Assembly (NCBI GenBank): GCA_965278995.1
Contig: OZ257136.1
Span: 3,534,001 to 3,598,000, forward strand
Direction: 5' to 3'
DNA length: 64,000 nt
DNA from: JADJYF01 sp965278995
GTDB taxonomy: Bacteria > Pseudomonadota > Gammaproteobacteria > Ga0077536
Shown: piece by piece, positions 1-7,231 of the stretch
How positions within the stretch are numbered: the first letter of the stretch is position 1
How the letters are laid out: every line of letters starts with the position of its first letter
The notes under the pieces: model-generated
The model's input: only the letters and a program-made list of their open reading frames with translations
What the model was told of the DNA's origin: nothing
Databases searched by the model: none
Position numbers and translations under genes: made by a program

Positions 1-1478
1 CTAGCGCCCTGACCTGCCAGGTCAGCATTGCCGCCGATATATCCTTCCGTAAGATTCGCTTGGCCGAGACGCGTCGATGCGTTCTCCAGCATAACTGCCA
101 GTGGGATACGGCGAACTTCGAGTTTGCTGTCGATCTGAACCGGCTGTTTGCGCGCATTGATGGTCAACCATGCGACGAAGTCGCCCTTGCCGCTGCCGAA
201 GCGTACGGGCTTGACTTCGAGCACGCTGTCTTTGAGTTTGAAATGCGCATGGAAATCGTCAACAGGCAGAGATTTTGAGATGACATGCACGCCCGTAAAA
301 TCGACCTCTGCGTCCATGGCGGCAAGGCGACTGATGTCGAGCGGAACATCGGGAAGCACGCGAACATCGGCATGCTCTTCAGCTACCGCAGCAAGTTGCT
401 TCCCGCTGGACGGCTGGTCGCCTGCGCTATCGGGTTGTGAGCCGATGAAACCACTCAAATCCTCGATATTCAATTGGCGGCTGGTGAATTTGGCTGTCAG
501 CAGCGGCCGACTGGGGCGCATATCCCAGGTGAGCGTACCGGCAAGGTCACTGTCACCCATTCGGCCGGAGAATTCCTTGAACGTCCACACGTCTTCGGCG
601 TGGCCGAGGCGGCCAACCAGTCGATACGGTGGCGTCGGTAGTAGCGCAATTCCTGTCAAGGGAAAAAGGTCTGCGGCATTCTCGCCTTGGACTTTCAATG
701 TGAGATCCACCCCTTGCATCGTTATTGGGTCAGTGATCGTGCCTTTGATGGAGGCGGTCGTCGCGCCGGCGCGCAGCGATGCCGATACGGGATAGGGCGT
801 ACGGGTATCGCGCAGATCGAGTACGCTGCCACCACGCAGCGTGAAGCTGAATGTCTGCCCTTGGACGATTCCTTTGCCGCCAAAACGGATCTGCTGTTCG
901 TTCTTATCCGCGTCACCTTTGATCGTGGTTGCCTGCACGCTCAGTTCGGTATTGGTAGCGCGATTGCGATATGTCACCTGACCTTCGTCGATGACCAGCG
1001 CGTCAATGATAGGGAACTCGCCGCGTTCATCGGGGAAGGCCGCAAAGGCGACTGCACCGGCGGGATTGTCGAGAAAGTTCCAGTTCGCCTCATCTTCGCT
1101 GAGCTTCTCAAGCAGCAAGCGTGGTTTGATCAGCTCCAGACGCGTAAATTCGAGGTCCCCATGCAGCAACGTGCGCAGATTGACGGCGAGCGCGAGACTC
1201 TCGAGCTGCAGCATCAAAGGTTCACTGCCACCCTCGATATTGTCTACTTCAATGCCGCTGGCATGCAGCCTGCTGACTGGCCAACCCCAGTCCAGGCGAA
1301 GGTCGCCCTGAATGACAATCTTTCGCCCGGCTGCGCTTGAAGCGGCAGCGCTCAACGGATCGCGCGCTCGGTTCCAATCAAAAAGATAGGTGAAATAGAG
1401 CAATGCGGTCACCGGCACCACAATGCCAATGGCCAGAAGCGCAAGCAATCCTCGCTTGAACCATCGCATGCGCGACAT
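1..1478 (-). CDS. AsmA family envelope protein (partial)
   Basis: The reading frame is open for 492 codons and runs off the left edge, so the C-terminus is missing. It starts at ATG 1478; an in-frame ATG at 1469 is an alternative. Residues about 6-28 form one hydrophobic segment after a basic start, which predicts an inner-membrane anchor with a periplasmic body. The body has the repetitive beta-rich look of AsmA proteins, including the early stretch QGDLRLDWGWPVSRLHASGI, where AsmA proteins carry a G-x-L-x-[LVW] pattern. AsmA-like proteins are linked to outer-membrane assembly and inter-membrane lipid transfer; the precise role here is not known. It is divergent from the small ORF at 1671. 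The family call rests on overall pattern. Confidence 0.8.
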   Translation of the reverse strand, partial: MSRMRWFKRGLLALLAIGIVVPVTALLYFTYLFDWNRARDPLSAAASSAAGRKIVIQGDLRLDWGWPVSRLHASGIEVDNIEGGSEPLMLQLESLALAVNLRTLLHGDLEFTRLELIKPRLLLEKLSEDEANWNFLDNPAGAVAFAAFPDERGEFPIIDALVIDEGQVTYRNRATNTELSVQATTIKGDADKNEQQIRFGGKGIVQGQTFSFTLRGGSVLDLRDTRTPYPVSASLRAGATTASIKGTITDPITMQGVDLTLKVQGENAADLFPLTGIALLPTPPYRLVGRLGHAEDVWTFKEFSGRMGDSDLAGTLTWDMRPSRPLLTAKFTSRQLNIEDLSGFIGSQPDSAGDQPSSGKQLAAVAEEHADVRVLPDVPLDISRLAAMDAEVDFTGVHVISKSLPVDDFHAHFKLKDSVLEVKPVRFGSGKGDFVAWLTINARKQPVQIDSKLEVRRIPLAVMLENASTRLGQANLTEGYIGGNADLAGQGA

Positions 1479-1670
1479 GATTGTTACTGCCTACCGATTA
1501 GTACGGTTGAAAGATTGACGGATAGGGGCGCTCGAGATTCCCGCCAAAATCTGCACTTGTGCGCTGTGGCGTACAGAGCTTGGCGCCGACAACGTGCACA
1601 GTTGTGTTCAGTAGAGGTGAGCCAGTGCTGCTGCACAGGTCACTCCCGTCAACCACGAGAGGATATTTTC

Positions 1671-1745
1671 ATGAACAGCATCATTTATATCGTCGGCCTG
1701 ATCGTCATTGTTGCAGCAATCCTGTCGTACCTGGGTTTGCGCTGA
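1671..1745 (+). CDS. 24-residue single-span membrane peptide
   Basis: The ORF encodes MNSIIYIVGLIVIVAAILSY plus LGLR, essentially one transmembrane helix ending in an arginine. A good Shine-Dalgarno (AGAGGA, about 1657-1662) precedes ATG 1671. Peptides of this shape occur in many proteobacteria, usually near stress-related small membrane genes, and this window holds several such genes (5810-5959, 13417-13575). Function is unknown. The longer in-frame ORF beginning at 1515 is unlikely because its extra N-terminal part is not protein-like and lacks a ribosome site. Confidence 0.6.
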   Translation: MNSIIYIVGLIVIVAAILSYLGLR

Positions 1746-1804
1746 AACGCTGTCGCCGGCGCGAACTACCGTTGACCGGCGATCATCGCGAGTGCCTGCT
1801 TTAT

Positions 1805-2230
1805 TCACGTCCTGACGATGCCCGGTTGATGCGCGATACCAAGGCGATTGGCTTCGTCCAGTTGTTCGTTCAGCGTCCAGAAATCATAGAGATACCCCAG
1901 CAGGAATAATCCCCCGGTGAACAGCCAGATCAATCCGGTCACCCATTTGCCGAGGTAGAACCGGTGGGCACCGAAGATGCCGAGGAACGTCAACAGCAGC
2001 CAGCCGAGCGAGTAATTCACCGGACCTTCGGCATAGCGCCGCTCTGCATCGCGCTCCATTCCCGGAATCAGAAACAAATCGACTATCCACCCGATGAATA
2101 ACAGACCGAGAGTGAAAAAATACAGAGTTCCGGTGACAGGCTTGCCGTAGTAGAAACGATGAGCCCCCATGAAGCCGAATATCCACAGGATATAACCCAA
2201 CGCTTTGCTATGCGTGTCGTTTTTTGTCAT
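1805..2230 (-). CDS. TM2 domain protein with two TM2 units
   Basis: The protein has 141 residues. Two TM2 domains lie in tandem: about residues 8-60 (GFMGAHRFYYGK, then a second helix ending in D-L-F-L) and about 75-130 (GIFGAHRFYLGKWVTG). Each unit has the family's G-A-H-R-F-Y-x-G-K turn between two membrane helices, giving four predicted spans. TM2 proteins are widespread small membrane proteins of unsettled function. The start at 2230 was chosen because AGGT lies about 10 nt upstream; an in-frame ATG at 2254 would add eight residues. A tandem TM2 arrangement is less common than a single unit and probably arose by internal duplication. Confidence 0.88.
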   Translation of the reverse strand: MTKNDTHSKALGYILWIFGFMGAHRFYYGKPVTGTLYFFTLGLLFIGWIVDLFLIPGMERDAERRYAEGPVNYSLGWLLLTFLGIFGAHRFYLGKWVTGLIWLFTGGLFLLGYLYDFWTLNEQLDEANRLGIAHQPGIVRT

Positions 2231-2395
2231 TGATTGTTTACCTGGTTCATTCATTGACTGTGTGCTGAGACGGATTGTTCGATAGCGGCGGCGCACACGC
2301 AATGTCTACTCGCGAGTACCGGGCATTGTGCCCGTCGCAGAGAACCACATTCCGTTCGCTGACACACACTCCCGCGCGGTGCTAGACTTGCCCAA

Positions 2396-2602
2396 ATGGA
2401 TAGCACCGCTATAGAACGCATCGAGCTCCGCATTGCGTATCTCGAGAGTGCAAGTCAGGAATTGAGCGATACGGTTTACCGGCAGCAGCGCGAGATCGAA
2501 ACCTTGCGAGCCCAGCTGGCGGCGTATCAGCGACGTATGGAATCTTGGAGCGGTGATTCGGCTGCGCCACCGCTTGCCGAAGAAATACCGCCGCACTACT
2601 GA
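2396..2602 (+). CDS. slyX: SlyX family protein
   Basis: The product has 68 residues. The N-terminal two thirds is a predicted coiled coil (IERIELRIAYLESASQELSD and the following heptads), and the end, EEIPPHY, matches the P-P-H-Y terminus typical of SlyX. SlyX is a small soluble protein of unknown biochemical role, common in gammaproteobacteria, and length fits the family. It is a single gene: the upstream TM2 gene is divergent and the downstream gene is convergent. No strong Shine-Dalgarno is visible. Confidence 0.9.
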   Translation: MDSTAIERIELRIAYLESASQELSDTVYRQQREIETLRAQLAAYQRRMESWSGDSAAPPLAEEIPPHY

Positions 2603-2628
2603 GGCTCCGGAGAGACCTCTCGGCGACC

Positions 2629-2898
2629 TTACTGTTTCTCGGCGACGACGCGACCCTGCGAGTTCATGTACACGCGATAATGCGCACCGTTACCACAGGT
2701 CGCAAGATGATCGTTGTCGGCCAGCCTGACAGCGCTGGTTACAGACTCGCAAGGCAGACCCAGCAGCGTAATCACGGCACTTAAATCAGTCAGCAGCGGA
2801 ACTGCCTCGGCCGCTGTCGACGCCGTAGAAGTGACTGCAAGCACCACGGTCAATGCAGAACTCATCGAACCTGCAATCGTCATAGCCAGCTTCCTCAT
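2629..2898 (-). CDS. small exported protein of unknown function
   Basis: This 89-residue product begins MRKLAMTIAGSMSSALTVVL, a Sec-type signal peptide with likely cleavage after the Ala-rich stretch near residue 30. The mature part is about 60 residues with two cysteines (CESVTS and ATCGNGAHYRVY) that could form one periplasmic disulfide. I do not recognise a family. The gene starts two bases after the stop of the lipoprotein gene at 2900, so the two are probably co-transcribed and translationally coupled. Confidence 0.65.
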   Translation of the reverse strand: MRKLAMTIAGSMSSALTVVLAVTSTASTAAEAVPLLTDLSAVITLLGLPCESVTSAVRLADNDHLATCGNGAHYRVYMNSQGRVVAEKQ

Positions 2899-2899
2899 A

Positions 2900-3601
2900 T
2901 CATGCCGCTTTGTTGAATTCGTTGCGGTCGGAAAGTATGTTCCAGATCGCTTCGCGTGAGCTCGACAACATACGGGCCAATGCCGGGTCGTCGTCCTGAA
3001 TCAGAGTCAGCACTTTGAGGATCAACATATTGTATGGCTCTCGCAACGCGCTCGTATCTGCTGGCTGTTCACCTTGATAGCGGACTCGGAACTGCTGCAT
3101 CAGGTCATCCACCTTATTCTTCAATGTCAGCTTCGTGAATACACCGATAGCGTCAGTATCGCGCAGCCGCGCTTTCAGACTTGCTATGTCCAGCGTCGGC
3201 TGGCTGGCTGACGCGACCGGAGCCGGCACCAGGGCCCGTTGCCGGGGGACAATGTGTGCTCCTGTGGTGGTACTCACTTCCGCCATCGGTGCCGTTGGTA
3301 TCGGTGTCGGTGTCGGTATAGACATATCCGGTACTTTGGCGGTTGCAGGTCGTGTAGCGGCGACCAGAGCTTGGGGCGCGGATTTCTGCATAGGGGCCGG
3401 TAATGGCAGAATCGAAGGCGAAACGGTCGAACTAGCCGTTACGGCTTTAGGCGCAGAAGGGCCGGCCGGTATTTCCGGCGCAGCAGGTAGCGCGACGGGT
3501 GCCTCAACCATTGCAACCGTGCGCACCGAAGCCGACGATGACGAAGCGCATCCGGCGACTAAAGACAGCACCAGTATTCCGATAACAGCGGCAAACGGCA
3601 T
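2900..3601 (-). CDS. putative lipoprotein with Pro/Ala-rich linker
   Basis: The 233-residue product has an N-terminal hydrophobic segment ending in the lipobox LVAGC, with Cys at about residue 18, so a lipid-anchored envelope protein is predicted. Residues about 25-130 are a low-complexity Pro/Ala/Thr linker. The last 95 residues (from about TLDIASLKARLRDTDAIGVF) are helical and may be the functional domain. The motif TKLTLKNKVDDLMQQFRVRY resembles small helical domains in lipoproteins of unknown function. Start 3601 has AGGAG 8 nt upstream. It heads a two-gene unit with the exported protein at 2629. Confidence 0.72.
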   Translation of the reverse strand: MPFAAVIGILVLSLVAGCASSSSASVRTVAMVEAPVALPAAPEIPAGPSAPKAVTASSTVSPSILPLPAPMQKSAPQALVAATRPATAKVPDMSIPTPTPIPTAPMAEVSTTTGAHIVPRQRALVPAPVASASQPTLDIASLKARLRDTDAIGVFTKLTLKNKVDDLMQQFRVRYQGEQPADTSALREPYNMLILKVLTLIQDDDPALARMLSSSREAIWNILSDRNEFNKAA

Positions 3602-3695
3602 CAGTAATCTCCTACTTCAGCGTTGAATGTTACTGTCCTGCAGGAAAACCGTCTGTTCGATGACAGACGTAAGTTTCTCGCCTGGCTCAGGAGCA

Positions 3696-4550
3696 TCACT
3701 GACATAGCAAGAGGTAAACGAGTGCTATGCCGGTTGCAGTAAAGCTGAAAACGTTCAAGAGCATGGCTGCGGTGCTGCGCAGAAGATTGTCGAGCCAGCT
3801 TCCTCCGTAGACTCGCCTGGCAGCCAGCAAGAAATAGACGATAACCCAAAGCGTGACGCCTGCCGCGACTGGATCCGGCATTGGCGCCTCGACCAGCAGC
3901 GCTATCAGAAGAAATGACTGCGCGTGCAGATAGAACACCAGGTGCTCCGCATAAGAGCGCTTCCGATTGCGATAGCAGAGCGCCATGAACAGAGCGAAGA
4001 CCGGTACGAGTGCTATGACAAAGTACTGTGTCGATTGGTGCCGCCATTCCATAACGAGGCTCCGCTGTTCAACAGCGGGTAGAGCCTTGAAGCGTCGAAG
4101 TGCCGGTGTATCGAGATGGTCCAGCACGAGCTGCATGGGCCGCAATTCGGCCGTCACATCGTCGTAACGTTTGCTCGCCGACTGCGGTGCGAGCTCAAAC
4201 AGGTAAAGACCTTCGCCGTCGCCGAAACGCAGGCCGGGTTGCAGATCGAGCGTCTCGACGCAGGCGATGACCAGCACGCTGATCCAGAGGAACAGGCGCG
4301 ACGGGCGGATATACCGCGCCCGCCGTCCAACCATGTATTCCACTGTGAGCACACCAGGTGCCAGAAACAATTTGGCCAGCGTGCGCCAGGCCTTGCTTTC
4401 CAGCGAGAGCAAATGCAGGACCGTTTCGCTGAAGAAATCGTAAACGCTCGGCAGCGCATTCGCTTCCTGCCCACAGGCAGGGCAATACTCGCGCACACCG
4501 GCTTCGCCGCAGTTTGCGCAATGACCTGGCTTGATGCCACCCGGATTCAC
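3696..4550 (-). CDS. DUF3667 zinc-ribbon membrane protein
   Basis: The product has 284 residues. The first 30 contain a four-cysteine zinc ribbon (CANCGEAGVREYCPACGQE). A cytoplasmic helix and four or five membrane spans follow (about residues 88-105, 180-200, 210-225, 230-250 and 262-282). Zinc ribbon plus helical membrane domain is the DUF3667 layout. The family has no established function; members are thought to be inner-membrane proteins. It stands alone, 95 bp upstream of the lipoprotein gene and on the same strand. Confidence 0.85.
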   Translation of the reverse strand: MNPGGIKPGHCANCGEAGVREYCPACGQEANALPSVYDFFSETVLHLLSLESKAWRTLAKLFLAPGVLTVEYMVGRRARYIRPSRLFLWISVLVIACVETLDLQPGLRFGDGEGLYLFELAPQSASKRYDDVTAELRPMQLVLDHLDTPALRRFKALPAVEQRSLVMEWRHQSTQYFVIALVPVFALFMALCYRNRKRSYAEHLVFYLHAQSFLLIALLVEAPMPDPVAAGVTLWVIVYFLLAARRVYGGSWLDNLLRSTAAMLLNVFSFTATGIALVYLLLCQ

Positions 4551-4664
4551 CGACCGAGCATAGTTGCGCCGAACGGCGCGGGCAAGCCGGCGAAGGCAAC
4601 CTGCGTGTCTCAGCGCGAGGCGCGCGCAGAGCCCGCCTCATCTTAACGATGCTCAGTGCAGACG

Positions 4665-4994
4665 TCAGGGCAAACGCGAGGAAGGGGCACGCAGACTGCG
4701 GACAATCTGCCAGGCGACCCAACCACCGCGAACCCAGCGCCCTACCCGTCCTGCGCCGAGCAGGTAAAGCAGGGCCGCACCGCCAAGAATGCCGGTTGGG
4801 CGGCGTCGAAGTAGTTGGATGACGCTGAGACCGAGATCAACGCCTGCAAGCGGCGCACGCCATGGCTGTACCGCTCGTGCCAGTGCTATTCGCTGTGCAG
4901 CGGCACGCTCGATAAGCTGCGCGCGCGTTGCTTTCGGCGGCTTGTCCATTGTTTTCATGGGGACTGTTGTTGAAGTTGTTTCTGGGGCTGTCAT
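4665..4994 (-). CDS. YqjK-like small protein
   Basis: This is the last gene of a small-protein operon. It starts at ATG 4994 inside the stop of the YqjE-like gene (4-nt ATGA overlap), giving 109 residues. The N-terminal half is charged and helical (ATRAQLIERAAAQRIALARA). A short hydrophobic stretch near residues 75-87 (GILGGAALLYLLGAG) is followed by a basic tail. Size, position and charge pattern match the YqjK partner of E. coli yqjD-yqjE-yqjK. A longer in-frame ORF from 5213 is rejected because its extra region overlaps the upstream gene. Confidence 0.7.
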   Translation of the reverse strand: MTAPETTSTTVPMKTMDKPPKATRAQLIERAAAQRIALARAVQPWRAPLAGVDLGLSVIQLLRRRPTGILGGAALLYLLGAGRVGRWVRGGWVAWQIVRSLRAPSSRLP

Positions 4995-5383
4995 TTCTGT
5001 GCGGCCAGTAACTGGCGGTCCTTGCTGAGCTCGGCGAGGCTCGCTTCGAACAAGCGCGGTTTGGATCGAGCCTTGTGTACTGCATAACGCCAGGCAACCA
5101 GCGCGGCGGCCATGAACATCCCGGTAGCGACGCCGAGCGCAGCCAAACGATGCCCTTCCCAGAAGGCGAGCACGAGCAAAATAGTGGCCAGAATGACGCC
5201 GACGCCGAGACAAAACAATGCGATCAGCGTGGCCAACAGCAGCGCCAGCAGATATTCACGATCGTCATGCAGATCGGCTGACAGCAAAGTGAGTCGCGTC
5301 TGCAGGATGCCGACCAGCGTCGCGGCCAGCACTGTAGCGGAATGCAGCAAACCGCCACTTTTCTCGCCGCCCTGCTCTGTCAT
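4991..5383 (-). CDS. YqjE-like / holin superfamily III membrane protein
   Basis: The 130-residue protein has two strongly hydrophobic segments (about residues 46-72 and 80-102) between amphipathic helices, the pattern of the YqjE/Actinobacterial Holin-X family. Despite the 'phage holin' label, chromosomal members travel with DUF883 (ElaB/YqjD) proteins and are regarded as stress-associated membrane proteins. It begins two bases after the DUF883 stop and overlaps the YqjK-like gene by 4 nt, so the three are one translationally coupled unit. Confidence 0.87.
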   Translation of the reverse strand: MTEQGGEKSGGLLHSATVLAATLVGILQTRLTLLSADLHDDREYLLALLLATLIALFCLGVGVILATILLVLAFWEGHRLAALGVATGMFMAAALVAWRYAVHKARSKPRLFEASLAELSKDRQLLAAQK

Positions 5384-5384
5384 A

Positions 5385-5708
5385 TCAATTGGAAGAACTG
5401 CGACCGTTCAATAGGCCAACGAGCAATCCGATGCCGGCAGCAATGCCGACGGCCGCCCAGGGATTCTCCTGAACATAGACTTCGGTGGCCCTGGCGGCGT
5501 CCTTCGTTGAACTGACCAGCGATGCCTGTGCCGTCGCAAGTTTCTCCTTCACTTCCTTCAACGATTCCTCCGCTTTCGCGCGAATTGCGGCAAGTTCTTC
5601 CCCGCCATGGTTTGCCGTTGCTTTCAACAATGCCTCGGCGTCCGCCACAACCACCTTGAAATCGGCGATCAGCTGCTCCTTCGTATCTTCATCGAATATC
5701 TGTGACAT
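5385..5708 (-). CDS. DUF883 (ElaB/YqjD-type) ribosome-associated membrane protein
   Basis: The product has 107 residues. About 75 residues of charged helix (for example EAESLKEVKEKLATAQASLV-like heptads) precede a C-terminal tail anchor, NPWAAVGIAAGIGLLVGLL, with the family's PW-A-x-G-x-A-A-G-x-G-x-L-x-G glycine pattern. E. coli ElaB and YqjD are RpoS-regulated inner-membrane proteins that bind ribosomes in stationary phase; the same role is inferred here. Start 5708 has AGGAG about 8 nt upstream. It leads the yqjD-yqjE-yqjK-like operon. Confidence 0.92.
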   Translation of the reverse strand: MSQIFDEDTKEQLIADFKVVVADAEALLKATANHGGEELAAIRAKAEESLKEVKEKLATAQASLVSSTKDAARATEVYVQENPWAAVGIAAGIGLLVGLLNGRSSSN

Positions 5709-5809
5709 GGTTTTGCTCCTGGCTTGGCGCAGCGCACGTGGAGACGCTGTTGATGCCTTAGTGTTTCCGTTCTTGGTTTGTGTTGTGGCTCCACGCCGTT
5801 GACGCGTCG

Positions 5810-5959
5810 TCACAGTACGCGCCGCCCCTGAATGACCCGCAGCAGGATGACGACGATGGCAACGACGAGAAGGATGTGGATAAGTCCGCCCATGGTGTAT
5901 GACGACACTAATCCTAGCAGCCACAATATGATGAGTACGATGGCAAGTGTTTCAAGCAT
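5810..5959 (-). CDS. lmo0937-like / DUF5670 small membrane protein
   Basis: This 49-residue ORF begins MLETLAIVLIILWLLGLVSS, passes through the signature Y-T-M-G-G-L-I-H-I-L-L-V-V-A, and ends in a basic tail. Two short helices joined by G-G-x-I-H is the lmo0937-family layout. Members are found across bacteria next to stress genes; function is unknown. It lies about 100 bp upstream of the DUF883 operon on the same strand and could share its promoter. Confidence 0.88.
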   Translation of the reverse strand: MLETLAIVLIILWLLGLVSSYTMGGLIHILLVVAIVVILLRVIQGRRVL

Positions 5960-6184
5960 GGCGGCATCTCCTGATTGGCCGAATAGTCGAAAACACTATG
6001 CTCTGGTTCGATTTAATTTTCTGTCTGTCAGCACACACAGGGCACCTGTTGCGATATCAGGCTCGCTTCACGAGATAGACGCCGAAGGCGATGAGCAACA
6101 CCATGATGAACATGAAATTCAAGCCTGCATTTATATCAAACGCGTTATTAGCGAGGTATGACCAAGCGCGATAGCCAATCACCA

Positions 6185-6210
6185 GCAAGCCGACCCCATG
6201 GTCGGCTTGC
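6185..6210. other. perfect 11-bp hairpin
   Basis: GCAAGCCGACC (6185-6195) and GGTCGGCTTGC (6200-6210) are exact complements around the loop CCAT. It lies 43 bp beyond the stop of the OmpA-like gene at 6253, where a terminator would be expected for minus-strand transcription, but no T-run follows in either direction. It may be a factor-dependent end, an RNA-stabilising 3' hairpin, or a protein-binding palindrome. The rest of 5960-6252 shows no convincing gene. Confidence 0.6.
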
Positions 6211-6252
6211 ACAGTCGAAAGCTGAACTGCTTAGGGCTTCATAAAGTGCTTA

Positions 6253-7065
6253 TCAGTGGTCCATCGCCGGATCGGCCAGTTTCCTCCAGCTTTCGTCGCC
6301 GCTGCGATTACCCATCTCGGCACCCGCGACGCGAAGTTCGACCCGTCGATTCTGGTAGCGGCCTTCATCGGTTTCATTGGGTGCGACCGGTTCCTGCTCA
6401 CCATGACCTTCAACGCTGAGCCTCGTACCGACAACGCCATGTTCGATGAGATAATCACGCACGGCGCTCGCGCGTCTTTCCGACAGCTTCTGGTTGTAGG
6501 CGTCGGGGCCGGTACTGTCGGTATGGCCGACAATACGGACATCGACCGAGTTGGCTTTAGTCAGCGCATCGACTGCCTGATCGAGAATCTGAGTCGATTT
6601 CGGCTCAATGTTGGAACTATCGAACTTGAAGTTGACGCCGGTCAGCGTCATCAGAATATCGGGGCAACCATTCGCATCGACTTTAGTGCCGGGCGGTGTG
6701 CCAGGGCAGCGGTCGAGGCTGTCAACGACACCGTCGCCGTCGCTATCCGGATCCGGGGTTGGTGCGGGTGTCGCAGGCGCGGGAGTCATTGCCGCCTTAG
6801 CCGGTACCGGCGCAACAGCCTGGACAGCTGGCGCATCATCCTTGGCACATGCCCACGCACCGAGTATGCCGCCCGCAAACACCGCCGCGCCAATAGGACC
6901 CGCTGCCGCGCTGAGTGCCGCGGCCGTTCCACCTGCCGCCGCGCCGCCGACCAGCGCGCAGAACGGATTGATGGCATTGTCCGAACGGGTGCCCTGCGAA
7001 GCGCAACCAGATAACGCTATCGTGACAGCCGAAGCCATTGCGATAGTGACTTTTTGGTATTTCAT
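6253..7065 (-). CDS. OmpA-like lipoprotein with TSP3 calcium repeat (copy 1)
   Basis: The product has 270 residues. The start at 7065 has AGGAAA upstream and opens a lipoprotein signal ending in LSGC. Next comes a glycine/alanine-rich zipper region (GGAAAGGTAAALSAAAGPIG), then a thrombospondin type 3-like acidic repeat (DPDSDGDGVVDSLDRCPGTP). Last is an OmpA C-terminal peptidoglycan-binding domain with VRIVGHTDSTG and the N-x-x-L-S-x-x-R-A motif. It probably tethers the outer membrane to the cell wall. The last 146 residues are nearly identical to the neighbour at 7232, but the N-terminal halves are unrelated. Confidence 0.92.
   Translation of the reverse strand: MKYQKVTIAMASAVTIALSGCASQGTRSDNAINPFCALVGGAAAGGTAAALSAAAGPIGAAVFAGGILGAWACAKDDAPAVQAVAPVPAKAAMTPAPATPAPTPDPDSDGDGVVDSLDRCPGTPPGTKVDANGCPDILMTLTGVNFKFDSSNIEPKSTQILDQAVDALTKANSVDVRIVGHTDSTGPDAYNQKLSERRASAVRDYLIEHGVVGTRLSVEGHGEQEPVAPNETDEGRYQNRRVELRVAGAEMGNRSGDESWRKLADPAMDH
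6316..6753 (-). repeat. OmpA-domain direct repeat, copy 1 (with 7250-7687)
   Basis: A 438-bp block encoding the TSP3 repeat and OmpA domain recurs without length change at 7250-7687. The encoded blocks differ at only about ten residues (for example KANS/NANS, STGP/STGT, EGHG/EGQG), and much of the DNA is identical. The flanking gene parts are unrelated. This indicates a domain-level duplication or later gene conversion. Confidence 0.9.
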
Positions 7066-7231
7066 GATTGGATTTCCTGCTCTTGGTATTTCGACACCAC
7101 CCGATAACGTATCGGGCAGGCCGGAAAGAGCGCGGTCCATCATCGTGCCTTCCTGGCAACGGGAATAATGCACGCGCGCTACCCACTCATCTGTGCGGTA
7201 GCGTACGTGCAGGTGTGTCAGTTACACCGAA

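Noticed and set aside
148..1340. Overlapping plus-strand open frames at the left edge
   Set aside because: They are shadows of the minus-strand AsmA frame, which is continuous for 492 codons with a good N-terminal membrane segment.
6057..6182. A 41-codon minus-strand frame (GTG 6182) ending in MFIMVLLIAFGVYLVKRA
   Set aside because: Its C-terminal half looks like a small membrane helix, but there is no ribosome site, and the start overlaps the hairpin at 6185. Too weak to annotate, though it lies near the small-protein operon.
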